DNA of 64,000 nucleotides from DTWD01 sp963662965 (GTDB lineage Bacteria > Acidobacteriota > Vicinamibacteria > Vicinamibacterales > UBA8438): the NCBI GenBank assembly GCA_963662965.1, contig OY759970.1, positions 3,596,001 to 3,660,000 on the forward strand, written 5' to 3'. The stretch's first letter is position 1; each line of letters begins with the position of its first letter. The notes beneath the pieces are model-generated. The model ran no database searches. It saw only the letters and a list, made by a program, of their open reading frames with translations, and had not been told where the DNA came from. Shown here one piece after another: positions 9,229 to 18,522 of this stretch. Position numbers and translations under genes: made by a program.

Positions 9229-9343
9229 CGGGGTTGGTCTCTGCCGGGACGTGCGCGACCCGCACCGCGTGGCGCTGGTGCCTAAGCTCGAACTGGGGTC
9301 TAGCCGATAACTCTTGTGCGGCCCGTTCGGGCGCGCACGGCAC

Positions 9344-10075
9344 ATGATCCCAAAGCGCTTCGCGGTCCTCGTCACTATCGTCCTGCTCGCATGTGGAGTC
9401 CGGCTGCATGGCCAGAGTCTGCGTGGCAGTGCGCGATCGCTCGACCGTCAGAACCTGCAAGCGACACAGCACGACTTCACGTTTCTGCGCGATTCCGCGC
9501 AGCTCCGCCGGTTCGTCGGAGCCGATCTCCTCGTTCCGGTCACGGGAAACCACGATTACGTCCTCAAGAAGGATGTCTCCTTTCCCTACGCGCGCCCCGA
9601 AGTCCGGCTGTTCATCGACCGTCTCAGCGGGCAGTACCGGCGCGCGTGCGGTGACCAGCTCGTGGTGACCAGCCTCACCCGCCCGCGCTCTCATCAGCCG
9701 CGCAACGCCTCGCCCCGTTCGGTGCATCCGACCGGAATGGCAATCGATCTGCGTCGACCGCGCCGGTCGACGTGTCGCCAATGGCTCGAGCGGGTGCTGT
9801 TGTCGCTCGAGAGCCGGCGGGTGCTCGAAGCGACCGCCGAACGAAGCCCGCCGCACTTCCACGTCGCGATTTTTCCGGAGGCCTATCGCGACTACGTCGC
9901 CCGGATCACGTCGCGGACTCCAGTCCAACCTACGACGTACACCGTCCGACGTCACGACAGCCTCTGGACGATCGCGCGGAGGCACGGGACGACGCCGGGC
10001 GCGATCCGACTCGAGAACGGTCTGAGATCGACGGTGATTCACCCGGGGCAGCGCCTTCGATTGCCGGCCGGCTAG
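9344..10075 (+). CDS. DUF5715 / M15-like peptidase-fold protein with C-terminal LysM
   Basis: The 243-residue product begins with a signal peptide (FAVLVTIVLLACGVRLHGQ). Its middle carries SVHPTGMAIDLRR and PHFHVAIF, the zinc-ligand pattern (SxHxxGxAxD and HxH) of M15/VanY-type D-Ala-D-Ala carboxypeptidases, as in DUF5715 proteins. The C-terminal 45 residues are a LysM peptidoglycan-binding repeat (TYTVRRHDSLWTIARRHGTT). A role in murein binding or peptide trimming in the periplasm follows from the fold. The ATG at 9344 was preferred to an upstream TTG because it directly precedes the basic and hydrophobic leader. It is flanked by non-coding DNA and looks monocistronic. Confidence 0.82.
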   Translation: MIPKRFAVLVTIVLLACGVRLHGQSLRGSARSLDRQNLQATQHDFTFLRDSAQLRRFVGADLLVPVTGNHDYVLKKDVSFPYARPEVRLFIDRLSGQYRRACGDQLVVTSLTRPRSHQPRNASPRSVHPTGMAIDLRRPRRSTCRQWLERVLLSLESRRVLEATAERSPPHFHVAIFPEAYRDYVARITSRTPVQPTTYTVRRHDSLWTIARRHGTTPGAIRLENGLRSTVIHPGQRLRLPAG

Positions 10076-10740
10076 CGCCAAACCGCGCCTGCACCCATCC
10101 TTGGCCGCATAGACCCAAGACAGTTTGGGCCCACAGCGCTCGTGACTGCGACCGGGGACATTGGCGGCGGCGAATCTGCCATCCTCGCGGCACGGACGGC
10201 TGATTCCTCTTTTGTGTAAAGGGGGAGGGCGTTCTTGCGCCAATGGGCGCTGTCGCTGCCGTGTCGTGTGCGCTACCTGCTCGACTGCCGGGGGTCCGAC
10301 GGCTTTTGGGGCGTACCGGACTGGTAGATGACGCCGTCGACGGCGCCACGATGGACACGTGGGCCGACACGGAGCCCGTGCTGGCCGGACACTGGCGATA
10401 GCGTCAGTGCAGGGCAGGGTGGCACTCGGCGCGCGGCCGGAGCAACGTGTGCGCCGTCGCGGAGACCCACCCGAGGAGGCCGACCCTCCCGCACGCAACC
10501 GATGTCACGCGCACCAGAACGGCTTCGATCTTCACGCCGCGCTACGCGTACCGGCGGGCCACAGGAACCGGCTTGAGCCGCGGTCGGCCCGCGACCCGCC
10601 CGTCCTCGTCGTTGGTCCCACCGATCACACGCTCAACTACGACACCATATTCGACTTCGGCACGTGACAAGTTCGCCCGCTGACCGCCGGTCCACCCTCC
10701 GTGCGTCTGCGAGCTGGGCGGCGAGGTTTTAATCATCCCT
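10076..10740. other. Intergenic region without recognisable gene
   Basis: Short overlapping frames exist on both strands but none has a convincing ribosome site, family motif or signal peptide. The region lies directly upstream of a broken propeller gene that lacks its usual kinase half, so it may be decayed remains of that locus. No repeat copy, tRNA or terminator could be seen in it. Confidence 0.4.
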
Positions 10741-12814
10741 ATGTTAGTGCCGGCTATCGTCGCGATTGCTCTGGCGACAGCGATTGCAGTACACCTGCGT
10801 CGCCGCATGAGTTCTTTGCACCCTTCTGTGAGCGGCAACACTTCCGGCAGGCCTGCCACGACGGCGATCGGTGTCCGTCTCCGGCAAGTCGCACCACTTC
10901 CGCCACCACGCGAGCGAGGTCTCCACAGCGCGAATCTGTGCTGTCACGTCGTCATGCTCGACTCCGTCGCGTACCTGCCGCTCCGAGGCAGCCAGCAGGT
11001 CGCGAATCGCAACCTCGACGAGGCGCGCGTCGCGCCGGTTCTGCTTCTTGAAATCCCGGCTGAAGGAAGGTTATTGGCGAGCCTGGCTGTGTGGACGGTG
11101 ACGCGTCCAGAGGTCGTCCCTGCCGGCCTGGTCCGCTTTACTCTCCCGCCACGCGACGCCGCCCCGCTGACCTTTATCGGTGGCCTTCGAGATCTGGCGA
11201 TTTCGTCCGACGGCACCCAGGTCGTCTACACGGGTCAGCCCAACGGCTCGACCAAACAACTCGAGGTGCGGCCGATCGACCAGCTCGAGAGCGCGCCGCT
11301 GCGCGGTGGGGAGAACAGTCTTGGCCCCTTTGTTTCAACGGACGGCGAGTGGGTCGGATTTGTCGACTTCAACGGCACGATTCTCAGCCGGGCGTCGATC
11401 CTCGGCAGATCCCCTGTCACACTGACCGAGGTCCCGAACGGGATCTTCGGCGCGAGCTGGGGGAGCGACGACCAGATCGTCTTTGGCACCAACGGCGCCG
11501 GTCTATTTCGCGTTCCGGGTGGCGACGGTGGTCACTATTGGCCCACCATCATCCCGGGCCGCCGGGCGGTGCTGTTTGTGACGGCTACCGGCGTGCCCTT
11601 GAGCAGTGGCCAGCTCGCCGTTCTGGACCTCGACACTGGCGACACAAAGCGACTCGCGCTCGCCGGCGTCAGCCCGCAGTACGTCCGGACGGGCCATCTT
11701 GTCTACGCGGCGGAGGACGACTCCGTACGCGCCGTACCGTTCGTCGCCGCGTCGCTCGAGGTGACCGGCAATCCGGTCCCGCTGGTCGAGAGGGTGAGCG
11801 TCAAAGCCACGGGTGTCGCCAATTTCGCCGTCTCCGACGACGGGCGGCTCGTCTACGCGACCCGCGCGGGCGCCTCCGGTGCGCCGCCGCGGTCCCTCGT
11901 CTGGGTGGATCGGGATGGCCGGGAAGAGCCACTGGGCGACACCTGGCAGCAGGACCAATACATAACGCCGAGGTTCTCGCCCGACGGCATGCGCGTGGCG
12001 GTCGCCGTCGCCGAGAACGCCGACACCAACGGCAACCCGGCCGACCTGTGGGTGCTCGACCTCACACGCGGGTCGCGCTCGCGAATCACCTTCGGCGGCA
12101 ACAATCGATTCTTTTCCGTCTGGTCACCCGACGGCACACAGCTGGCGTTCAGCGATGGGGCTGGTGGAACGAACCGGCTGCTGGTGGCGTCGGTCGACCG
12201 CAGCGGTCAGGTCGAGACTCTGCTCGACCGCGACGAGCGTCAGTTCCCGACGGCGTGGGCGCCTGACGGCAGCGCGCTGGCCATCTATACCGATCGTTCC
12301 GAGACGGCTCGCGATATCGCGGTACTCCCCGTGGATGGCGATCAGACACCCGTGCCTTTCGTGGCCACCCCGTTTCAGGAGCGGGCGGGGACGTTCTCAC
12401 CGGATGGCCGCTGGCTCGCGTATGTCTCCGACGAGGCGGGCCAGAATGACGTGTATGTGCGGGTCGTGCCCCGGTCCCGGCCAAGAGACCACGGTTTCCA
12501 TCAGCGGCGGAGTAGAACCGGTCTGGTCAGCCGACGGAAGCGAGCTGTTCTATCGCAACCGGGATCAGATACTGGCGGTCGCGGTGGACGCGGGCGAGTC
12601 GTTCCGCGCGTCGGTCCCGGAGCTGCTCTTCGAGGGGCCGTACGCGCTCGATATCAGCGCTGGCGGCGGCGGCGTGCCGAACTATGACGTCGCGCCGGAT
12701 GGGCGCTTCCTGATGATCAAGCGGGTTGCCCAGGGGGGCGACGACGCATCGCCCGAGATCACGGTCGTCCTCAATTGGTTCGAAGAGCTCAACGCGCGCG
12801 TTCCGGTACCGTAG
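10741..12814 (+). pseudogene. WD40-like (PD40) sensor domain of a Ser/Thr-kinase-type protein; kinase missing and frameshifted
   Basis: From about codon 105 the frame reads LLASLAVWTVTRPEVVPAGL and then a six-bladed PD40/TolB-like propeller (DLAISSDGTQVVYTG, FSPDGMRVAVAVAENADTN, WSPDGTQLAFSDG). This is the membrane-anchored C-terminal half of acidobacterial Ser/Thr kinases, ending in VLNWFEELNARVPVP. No kinase domain is encoded upstream, and the first 105 codons resemble nothing I know. Near 12467 the frame shifts by one base: an extra C in a CCCC run, after which QETTVSISGGVEPVWSADG continues in the next frame. The gene is probably dead, although the indel could be a sequencing error. Confidence 0.75.
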
Positions 12815-12894
12815 TCCCCGCTGTTGCATCTCCACGACACGTCGGCCATCATGGCCTGTTCGGATTGAAACGTTCGCGCTTGAGGAGGAACCTG

Positions 12895-13926
12895 ATGCGC
12901 CACCGACCCTTCGCCGCCCTCGTGTTTACATTCGCGCTCTGCGTGCTGATTCCAGCCGTGGGCCTCGCGCAAAGCTTCGGCGACTGGACCACGCCGCGGA
13001 CCGCTGACGGTCAGCCCGATCTTCAAGGCGTGTGGGACTTCCGGACTTTGACGCCGCTCCAGCGGCCCGAGGACCGCGGCGACCAGGCCACCTTGACCGC
13101 GGAAGAGGCGGCCGAGATCGAGCAGCGGTCCGTCGAGCGGGCCATCGAGGCCGATCGGCCGAGCGAGGTGCGCACCGAGCCGCTCCCGATCGGCGGCAAC
13201 GTCGGCGGCTACAACAACTTCTGGTTCGATCGGGGCGCCGGGGTCGTCGACGATCGGCGGACATCTCTCATCGTCGATCCGCCGGACGGGCGGATCCCGC
13301 CGGCGACGCCGAATACGAAACGGCAAGCGACCACCGACGAGCTCGACGCGGCGCCCGACCGGCCGGTGCGCTTCCGGGTCGGCGGGATCGGGACCGACGG
13401 TCCCGAGGATCGCGGGCTCGCCGAACGCTGTCTCGTCGGGTTCAATACCGGTCCGCCGATCGTGCCCGGGGGCTACAACCAGAATCTGCAGCTGTTCCAG
13501 GCGCCCGGCCACGTGGCGATCCTCAACGAGATGGTGCACGACATCCGCATCATTCCGCTCGATGGGCGTCCCCCTCTGCCCGACGGGATCCGCCAGTGGA
13601 TGGGTGTCTCCCGGGGATACTGGGACGGCGACACGCTCGTCGTCGAGACGAGAAACTTCACGAACAAGACGGCGAGCTTCGCCCCGTCGGTCCGGAGCGC
13701 GGTCGGCAGTGGCGAGACTCTCGAGCTTACTGAACGTTTCCGGCGCGTCGACGAGGAGACCCTCCTGTACGAGTTCACGGTGACCGACCTCGCCTCGTTC
13801 ACGCGCCCCTTCTCGGCCGCCTTGCCGATGAAGCGTGGCGGAGCGCCGCTCTTCGAATACGCGTGTCACGAGGGAAACTACGGCTTGCTCAACATCTTGG
13901 CCGGCGCGCGCGCCGAGGGGAGGTAA
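12895..13926 (+). CDS. CHEGN-family secreted protein, first gene of a six-gene run
   Basis: This 343-residue member starts at an ATG preceded by gaggagg with good spacing; the frame is open further upstream but without a better start. A signal peptide (FAALVFTFALCVLIPAVGLAQ) is followed by the full set of family motifs, including QPDLQGVWDFRTLTPLQRP, AERCLVGFNTGPP, YNQNLQLFQAPGH, DGDTLVVETRNF and FEYACHEGNYGLLNILAGAR. It is separated by only 4 bases from the next gene, an MBL-fold hydrolase, and heads a co-directional run to 19554. Function is unknown. Confidence 0.86.
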   Translation: MRHRPFAALVFTFALCVLIPAVGLAQSFGDWTTPRTADGQPDLQGVWDFRTLTPLQRPEDRGDQATLTAEEAAEIEQRSVERAIEADRPSEVRTEPLPIGGNVGGYNNFWFDRGAGVVDDRRTSLIVDPPDGRIPPATPNTKRQATTDELDAAPDRPVRFRVGGIGTDGPEDRGLAERCLVGFNTGPPIVPGGYNQNLQLFQAPGHVAILNEMVHDIRIIPLDGRPPLPDGIRQWMGVSRGYWDGDTLVVETRNFTNKTASFAPSVRSAVGSGETLELTERFRRVDEETLLYEFTVTDLASFTRPFSAALPMKRGGAPLFEYACHEGNYGLLNILAGARAEGR

Positions 13927-13930
13927 CTAG

Positions 13931-14857
13931 GTGCAGATGAATCGTAGCGTCTGTCTGGGAATCCTCACGGTGCTCGGCGTGGTCGTGACCGCGGCCACCT
14001 ATCAGGCGCGCCAGGCCCGAGTTCCGATGCAGGTCCACGAGGTGGCCGACAACCTCTATATGCTGGCGTCCGTACCGGGTCCTGGCATGCGGACCGGCGG
14101 GAACACCGCCGTTTTCGTGACGAGCTCAGGGGTCACGCTTGTCGACACGAAGCTTGCGGGGTACGGCCCGGACATTCTGGCCGAGGTGCGCAAGCTGACC
14201 GACCAGCCGGTCACGAGGATCATCAACACCCACACGCATTACGACCACAGCGGCAGCAACACCGAGTTCCCCGACAGCATCACCTTCGTGGCGCACGAGA
14301 ACACCCACGCCCAGATGGCGCGTGGGACCTGCGAGCCGGTGACGAACTGCGACGCGTTCAAGGGCGAGAACGCGAAGTATCTCCCGACGACCACGTTCTC
14401 GGACCGGACGTCGCTCTCCAGCGGCGCGGATCAGATCGACCTGTATTACTTCGGTCGGGGGCACACCGACGGCGACACGTTCGTCGTCTTCCGAGCCGCG
14501 CGGGCGATGCACACCGGCGACATGTTCGCGCGCAAGGGACTGCCATTCATCGATGCCGAGAATGGGAATGGGAGCGCGGTCGAGTTCGGGTCGACGCTGA
14601 GCAATGCGATCGGGGCTATCCGCAACGTCGACACGATCATCCCCGGACATGCCGACGCGCCAATGGCATGGAGCGACCTCGTCGACTATGCCGGGTTCTA
14701 CAACGATCTGCTCGGCAAGATACGGCAGGGGTCGGCGGCCGGTCGGAGCGTCGACGACGTGGTCGAGGCTTACACCGTGCCCGATCGGTACCGCGGGTTC
14801 CAGGCGCCAGAGCAGCGTCTCAGAGCGATCGTGGAGTTCGTCGCCAACGAGCAGTAG
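13931..14857 (+). CDS. Exported metallo-beta-lactamase-fold hydrolase
   Basis: The 308-residue protein has an N-terminal hydrophobic leader and the MBL zinc motif THTHYDHSG (His101, His103, Asp105, His106), with further ligand candidates in MHTGDMF and IIPGHAD. These place it in the MBL-fold hydrolase superfamily close to the B3/RbsD-like exported hydrolases; the substrate cannot be read from sequence. The GTG at 13931 sits 7 bases after aggggagg; an ATG two codons later is nearly equivalent. It is the second gene of the operon and its neighbours (propeller, amidohydrolase) suggest periplasmic breakdown of a small cyclic or ester-like compound. Confidence 0.85.
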   Translation: MQMNRSVCLGILTVLGVVVTAATYQARQARVPMQVHEVADNLYMLASVPGPGMRTGGNTAVFVTSSGVTLVDTKLAGYGPDILAEVRKLTDQPVTRIINTHTHYDHSGSNTEFPDSITFVAHENTHAQMARGTCEPVTNCDAFKGENAKYLPTTTFSDRTSLSSGADQIDLYYFGRGHTDGDTFVVFRAARAMHTGDMFARKGLPFIDAENGNGSAVEFGSTLSNAIGAIRNVDTIIPGHADAPMAWSDLVDYAGFYNDLLGKIRQGSAAGRSVDDVVEAYTVPDRYRGFQAPEQRLRAIVEFVANEQ

Positions 14858-14886
14858 ACCACCGTCGCGTTTCTAAGGAGGCCTCA

Positions 14887-15981
14887 ATGCGGGGAGCCCA
14901 CCGACCTGGATCCGTCCTCGCGTTTGCGCTCGCCGTGTCGTGGCTGACGCTGGGCGAGGGCGTGCACACCCAGTCCTCCACCACCAACCCCTATCGCGCC
15001 AGTTTCGGCTGGGAGCAGCTCCCGGCCGGGAGAGTGATGGGCACGGTCAGCGGCGTCTTTCCCGATCCCGACGGACGGCATCTCTGGATCCTGGACCGGT
15101 GTGGGGCGAACCAGTGCGCCGGCACCGACCTCGACCCGATCATGAAGTTCGACCTCGACGGCAATCTGGTCGACAGTTTCGGCGCGGGGCTCTTCGCGTT
15201 TCCGCACGGGTTCTTCCTGGATCACGAAGGGTTCCTGTGGGTGACGGAGGGTGGATCCCACGGCGACGCGCGCGCGACGCTCGGCGAGAGCATGGGGCTC
15301 GGGCATCAAGTGCTCAAGCTCAACCAGCGGGGCGAGGTCGTGATGCGGTTGGGCGAGGGCGGGGTCTGGGGGGACGGCCCTGATCGTTTCAACGGACCCT
15401 CGGGGGTGGTGGTGGCGCCGAACGGCGACATCTGGGTGTCGGACGGCCACCGGGGCGGCAACAATCGCATCGTGAAATTCTCGAGCGACGGCACGTTCCT
15501 CCTCGGCGTCGGTGGAGGCGTCGGGTCGGAGAGCAAAGAGGCGGCCCGCTTCAGCGACCCGCACGACATCAAGATGGATTCCGAGGGCCGGGTCTACGTC
15601 GCCGATCGCGGCAACAGCCGGATCCAGATCTTCGATCCTGACGGCATGCTCCTCGCCATCTGGACCCACTACGGCAAGCCGAGCGGGCTCTTCATCGACC
15701 GGAACGACATCCTCTACGCCGGCGACGGGCTCTCGGGGATGGTGCGTACCGGTGCACCGGATCCGTGGCGGAGCAACCTGGGGTGGGAAAAGGGAATCCG
15801 GATCGGCGATCTCAAGACGGAGCAGGCGTGGGTGACACATTTCATTCCGCACCATGAAACGGACGTCGGGGCGGGCATCGAATTCCTCGGGGTAGACTTC
15901 GACGGCAACATCTACGCCGGTGAGGTGAGCCGTCGGCGGCTGGTTCGGTATGTCCCGTTCCGGCCACCCGAGGTTCGGTGA
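14887..15981 (+). CDS. Exported NHL-repeat beta-propeller (PAL/SMP-30-like)
   Basis: The 364-residue protein starts at an ATG after aaggagg and has a signal peptide. It consists of NHL blades: HLWILDRCGANQC, FAFPHGFFLDHEGFLWVTEG, GHQVLKLNQRGEVVMRLG, GPSGVVVAPNGDIWVSDGH and GRVYVADRGNSRIQIFDPDG. The closest family memory is peptidyl-alpha-hydroxyglycine amidating-lyase-like or SMP-30-like propellers. A paralogue with the same blade order is encoded at 48376. It ends 3 bases before the amidohydrolase, so the two are probably translated together. Catalytic activity is not proven; it could equally be a binding protein. Confidence 0.82.
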   Translation: MRGAHRPGSVLAFALAVSWLTLGEGVHTQSSTTNPYRASFGWEQLPAGRVMGTVSGVFPDPDGRHLWILDRCGANQCAGTDLDPIMKFDLDGNLVDSFGAGLFAFPHGFFLDHEGFLWVTEGGSHGDARATLGESMGLGHQVLKLNQRGEVVMRLGEGGVWGDGPDRFNGPSGVVVAPNGDIWVSDGHRGGNNRIVKFSSDGTFLLGVGGGVGSESKEAARFSDPHDIKMDSEGRVYVADRGNSRIQIFDPDGMLLAIWTHYGKPSGLFIDRNDILYAGDGLSGMVRTGAPDPWRSNLGWEKGIRIGDLKTEQAWVTHFIPHHETDVGAGIEFLGVDFDGNIYAGEVSRRRLVRYVPFRPPEVR

Positions 15982-15984
15982 TCG

Positions 15985-17343
15985 ATGATGCGTGCGCGCC
16001 ACCTCGGAGGGAGCCTCCTCTGCCTGGCCGTCGCCTGCGCGCCCGACGGCGGTCCTCCACCGCCGGCTGGGAACGCGTTCTGGTTCGAGGGGGCGAGGCT
16101 CATCGTCGGTGATGGCGGCGCCCTTATCGAGGACGCGGCGTTCCTCGTGGAGGAGGGCACGTTTACCTGGGTGGGGCGACGGGACGAGATGGAGCCGCCC
16201 GACGACGTCCAGCGAATCGACCTCGACGGGAAGGTCGTGATTCCCGCGCTGATCGATGCTCACCAGCACATCGGACTGACGAACGTTAGGGACGGAACCA
16301 GCAGCACTGACAACTACACGCGGGCGAATCTCATCGAGCACCTCGAACGATCGGCCTATCACGGCGTCGCGGTCACGATGAGTCTCGGTCTCGAGTTCGA
16401 CGAGCCGCTGGCCTTCGAGCTCCGGCACGAGACGCTCCCGCATGCGGCGCGCTTTCTCACGTCAGGCCGAGGGATCGCCGGAACCCCGATGGCCGGCCCG
16501 CAGCAGGAGTATCGCCAGGGGATCCCGCGCGGGGCGCTCACCGAGGCTGAGGGGAGGGCCGCCGTCCAGGAGTTGCGTGCCGCCGACGTCGACCTCGTCA
16601 AGGTCTGGGTCGACGACAGAGGAGGGACGGTACCGAAGCTGGAGCCGAACGTGTACCGGGCGATCATCAACGAAGCCCACGCCAACGGCATGCGGGTGGT
16701 GGCGCATGTGGGAACGACGAGCGCTCTCGAGGACGCCAAAGAGCTCCTCCGCGCCGGCGTCGACGGATTCGCCCACACCGTGCGGGACCGCGATGTCGAC
16801 GCGGCGTACCTGGAGCTCGTCCGGCAGCACCCGGAGGTCTGGACGATCCCGAACCTGCCTGGCTCGCCGGTGACGATGGATGACCTGCCGTGGCTGAGCG
16901 AGACCCTGCCGCCCTTCGAGGTCGAGAACCTGCGCCAGCAGATCGACCGGCGGGAGGCCGCGGGCCCTCCCGGCCCCGAGGAGCAGTTTCCGCTGCAATG
17001 CCGCAATCTCGCAAAGAATCATGCGGCGGGGATGGTGATCGGGATGGGGACGGACTCCGGAACGAGCGTCGCCTGGACCACGCATACGGAGCTACGCGAC
17101 ATGGTGACGTGCGGACTCAGTCCGATGGAGGCGATCGTCGCGGCGACGCGCACCAACGCCGACATCCTCGGGCTCGATCAACTCGGGATGGTGGCGGCCG
17201 GGAAGAGCGCGTCCTTTGTCGTGCTGGACGGGAATCCGCTGGAGGACATCAACAACACCCGCCGGATTTCTCAGGTCTATCTGCACGGTGAGCCGGTGGA
17301 TCGGGAGGCGCTCAGGACCAAGTTCATGGATGGCGTGATGTGA
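15985..17343 (+). CDS. Amidohydrolase-family lipoprotein
   Basis: The 452-residue protein begins with a lipoprotein-like leader (SLLCLAVACAP, lipidated Cys candidate). The metal-binding pattern of the amidohydrolase superfamily is complete: DAHQHIG (His93, His95), a Lys in DLVKVWVDD suited to carbamylation, VVAHVG, FAHTV and the catalytic Asp in GMGTDSG. The C-terminus GKSASFVVLDGNPLEDINN is the usual closing strand. It should hydrolyse an amide, lactam or lactone outside the cytoplasm; the substrate is unknown. It sits 3 bases after the propeller gene and 73 bases before a CHEGN gene. Confidence 0.88.
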   Translation: MMRARHLGGSLLCLAVACAPDGGPPPPAGNAFWFEGARLIVGDGGALIEDAAFLVEEGTFTWVGRRDEMEPPDDVQRIDLDGKVVIPALIDAHQHIGLTNVRDGTSSTDNYTRANLIEHLERSAYHGVAVTMSLGLEFDEPLAFELRHETLPHAARFLTSGRGIAGTPMAGPQQEYRQGIPRGALTEAEGRAAVQELRAADVDLVKVWVDDRGGTVPKLEPNVYRAIINEAHANGMRVVAHVGTTSALEDAKELLRAGVDGFAHTVRDRDVDAAYLELVRQHPEVWTIPNLPGSPVTMDDLPWLSETLPPFEVENLRQQIDRREAAGPPGPEEQFPLQCRNLAKNHAAGMVIGMGTDSGTSVAWTTHTELRDMVTCGLSPMEAIVAATRTNADILGLDQLGMVAAGKSASFVVLDGNPLEDINNTRRISQVYLHGEPVDREALRTKFMDGVM

Positions 17344-17416
17344 GTTGCGAAAGGACCCGTCGTGAGTGATGATGACGGCGTCGGGCAGCGGCGGACGAGT
17401 CTCCAAGGAGGGTGAG

Positions 17417-18485
17417 ATGACCCAGCAAAGTCTTGTCGTGTTGGCGACCGCGATCGCGATCGGGATGTTAGGACCGGTGTCGGTTTCCGGGCAGACCCAG
17501 GCGCGGACCGAGGCGGACGGAACGGCAGAATGGACCCTGTCTCGCACCGCAGACGGGCATCCGGATCTGCAAGGCTTCTGGACGACCCAAACGTTCACAC
17601 CGTTGGAACGCCCCGAGCACCTGGCCGACAAGGAATTCTTCACCGAGGAGGAGGCGGCCGAGTTACAGCAGCAGCTCACTGTCGAGGGCGCCGACCCGCT
17701 GGCGCGGAGCGCCTTCAATCTCGAAGATGCCGAGGCGCGAGAGCGAACGCTGGATCAGACCAAGCGCGACGCTTCATACGTCCACTACGACAATGCGATC
17801 TGGCTGCGCACGCCGGTGCCGAAGGGGCTGTCCAGCCGACGCACCGCGCTGATCACGGATCCGCCCGACGGGAGGGTGCCTTCGTTGACGCCCGAAGCAG
17901 AGCAGCGCGCGGCCGCCATCCGCGCGGCGAGACGGCAACGCGGCACCTTCGACGGCTACGAGACGAGGCCGTTGTCCGAGCGGTGCATCGTCTGGCCGCA
18001 CAGCGGCCCGCCGATGATGCCGCCAGCCTACAACGATATCCATCAGATTTTCCAAACGTCGGATCATGTCGTGGTGTTCACGGAGCTGAACAACAACAGT
18101 CCACGGATTATCCCGCTGGACGCGCGTCCGGCGATCTCGGACAAGATTCGGCAGTTTCCGGGAGACTCGCGTGGCCGCTGGGAGGGCGACACGCTCGTGG
18201 TCGAGACAACGAATTTCACCGACAAGACGCGTTTCCAAGGTTCGAGCGAAGCGCTGCACGTCGTGGAACGCTTCACCCGCGTCGATGCCAGACCTGATTC
18301 TCTATGAGTTCACGGTCGACGATCCGACGTCGTGGACGAGTCCGTGGAGCGCGGAGATTCCGATGGTGAAGACGGAGGGTCCGATGTTCGAGTTCGCGTG
18401 CCACGAGGGGAACTACGACGTGAAACACATCCTCGAGGTCTACCGCAACTTGGAAAAACAGGCGGCTTCCGGCGCCTCCCGGTAG
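17417..18485 (+). pseudogene. CHEGN-family secreted protein with one-base frameshift
   Basis: The start ATG follows aaggagggtgag and a signal peptide (VVLATAIAIGMLGPVSVSGQ). The frame carries GHPDLQGFWTTQTFTPLERP, RTALITDPPDGR, SERCIVWPHSGPP and EGDTLVVETTNFTDKTRF, then stops at 18305. The family continues one frame over as ILYEFTVDDPTSWTSPW, then FEFACHEGNYDVKHIL, ending at 18485. One extra base near 18290 (gccagacctg where gccgacctg is expected) explains the break. If real the product lacks the ACHEGN end; if it is a sequencing error the protein is about 355 residues. It differs from its neighbours in having WPHSGPP where they have GFNSGPP. Confidence 0.82.
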
Positions 18486-18522
18486 AACTCGCAAACGGTA
18501 TCATTACGTGCTGGAGGGACTG

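Noticed and set aside
8119..9375. 418-codon minus-strand frame
   Set aside because: It is antisense to the intact CHEGN gene at 8170, whose motifs and leader are unmistakable; antisense frames of similar kind appear over several CHEGN copies (12682-13869, 18877-20154, 33505-34590).
9173..10498. 441-codon minus-strand frame across the DUF5715 gene and intergenic DNA
   Set aside because: It has no recognisable domain, crosses a real plus-strand gene and is rich in Arg and Pro; no ribosome site supports it.
10542..10859. 105-codon minus-strand frame with partly protein-like composition
   Set aside because: I could not match it to any family and it overlaps the poorly conserved start of the propeller remnant. 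It may be decayed coding sequence, but evidence is too thin.
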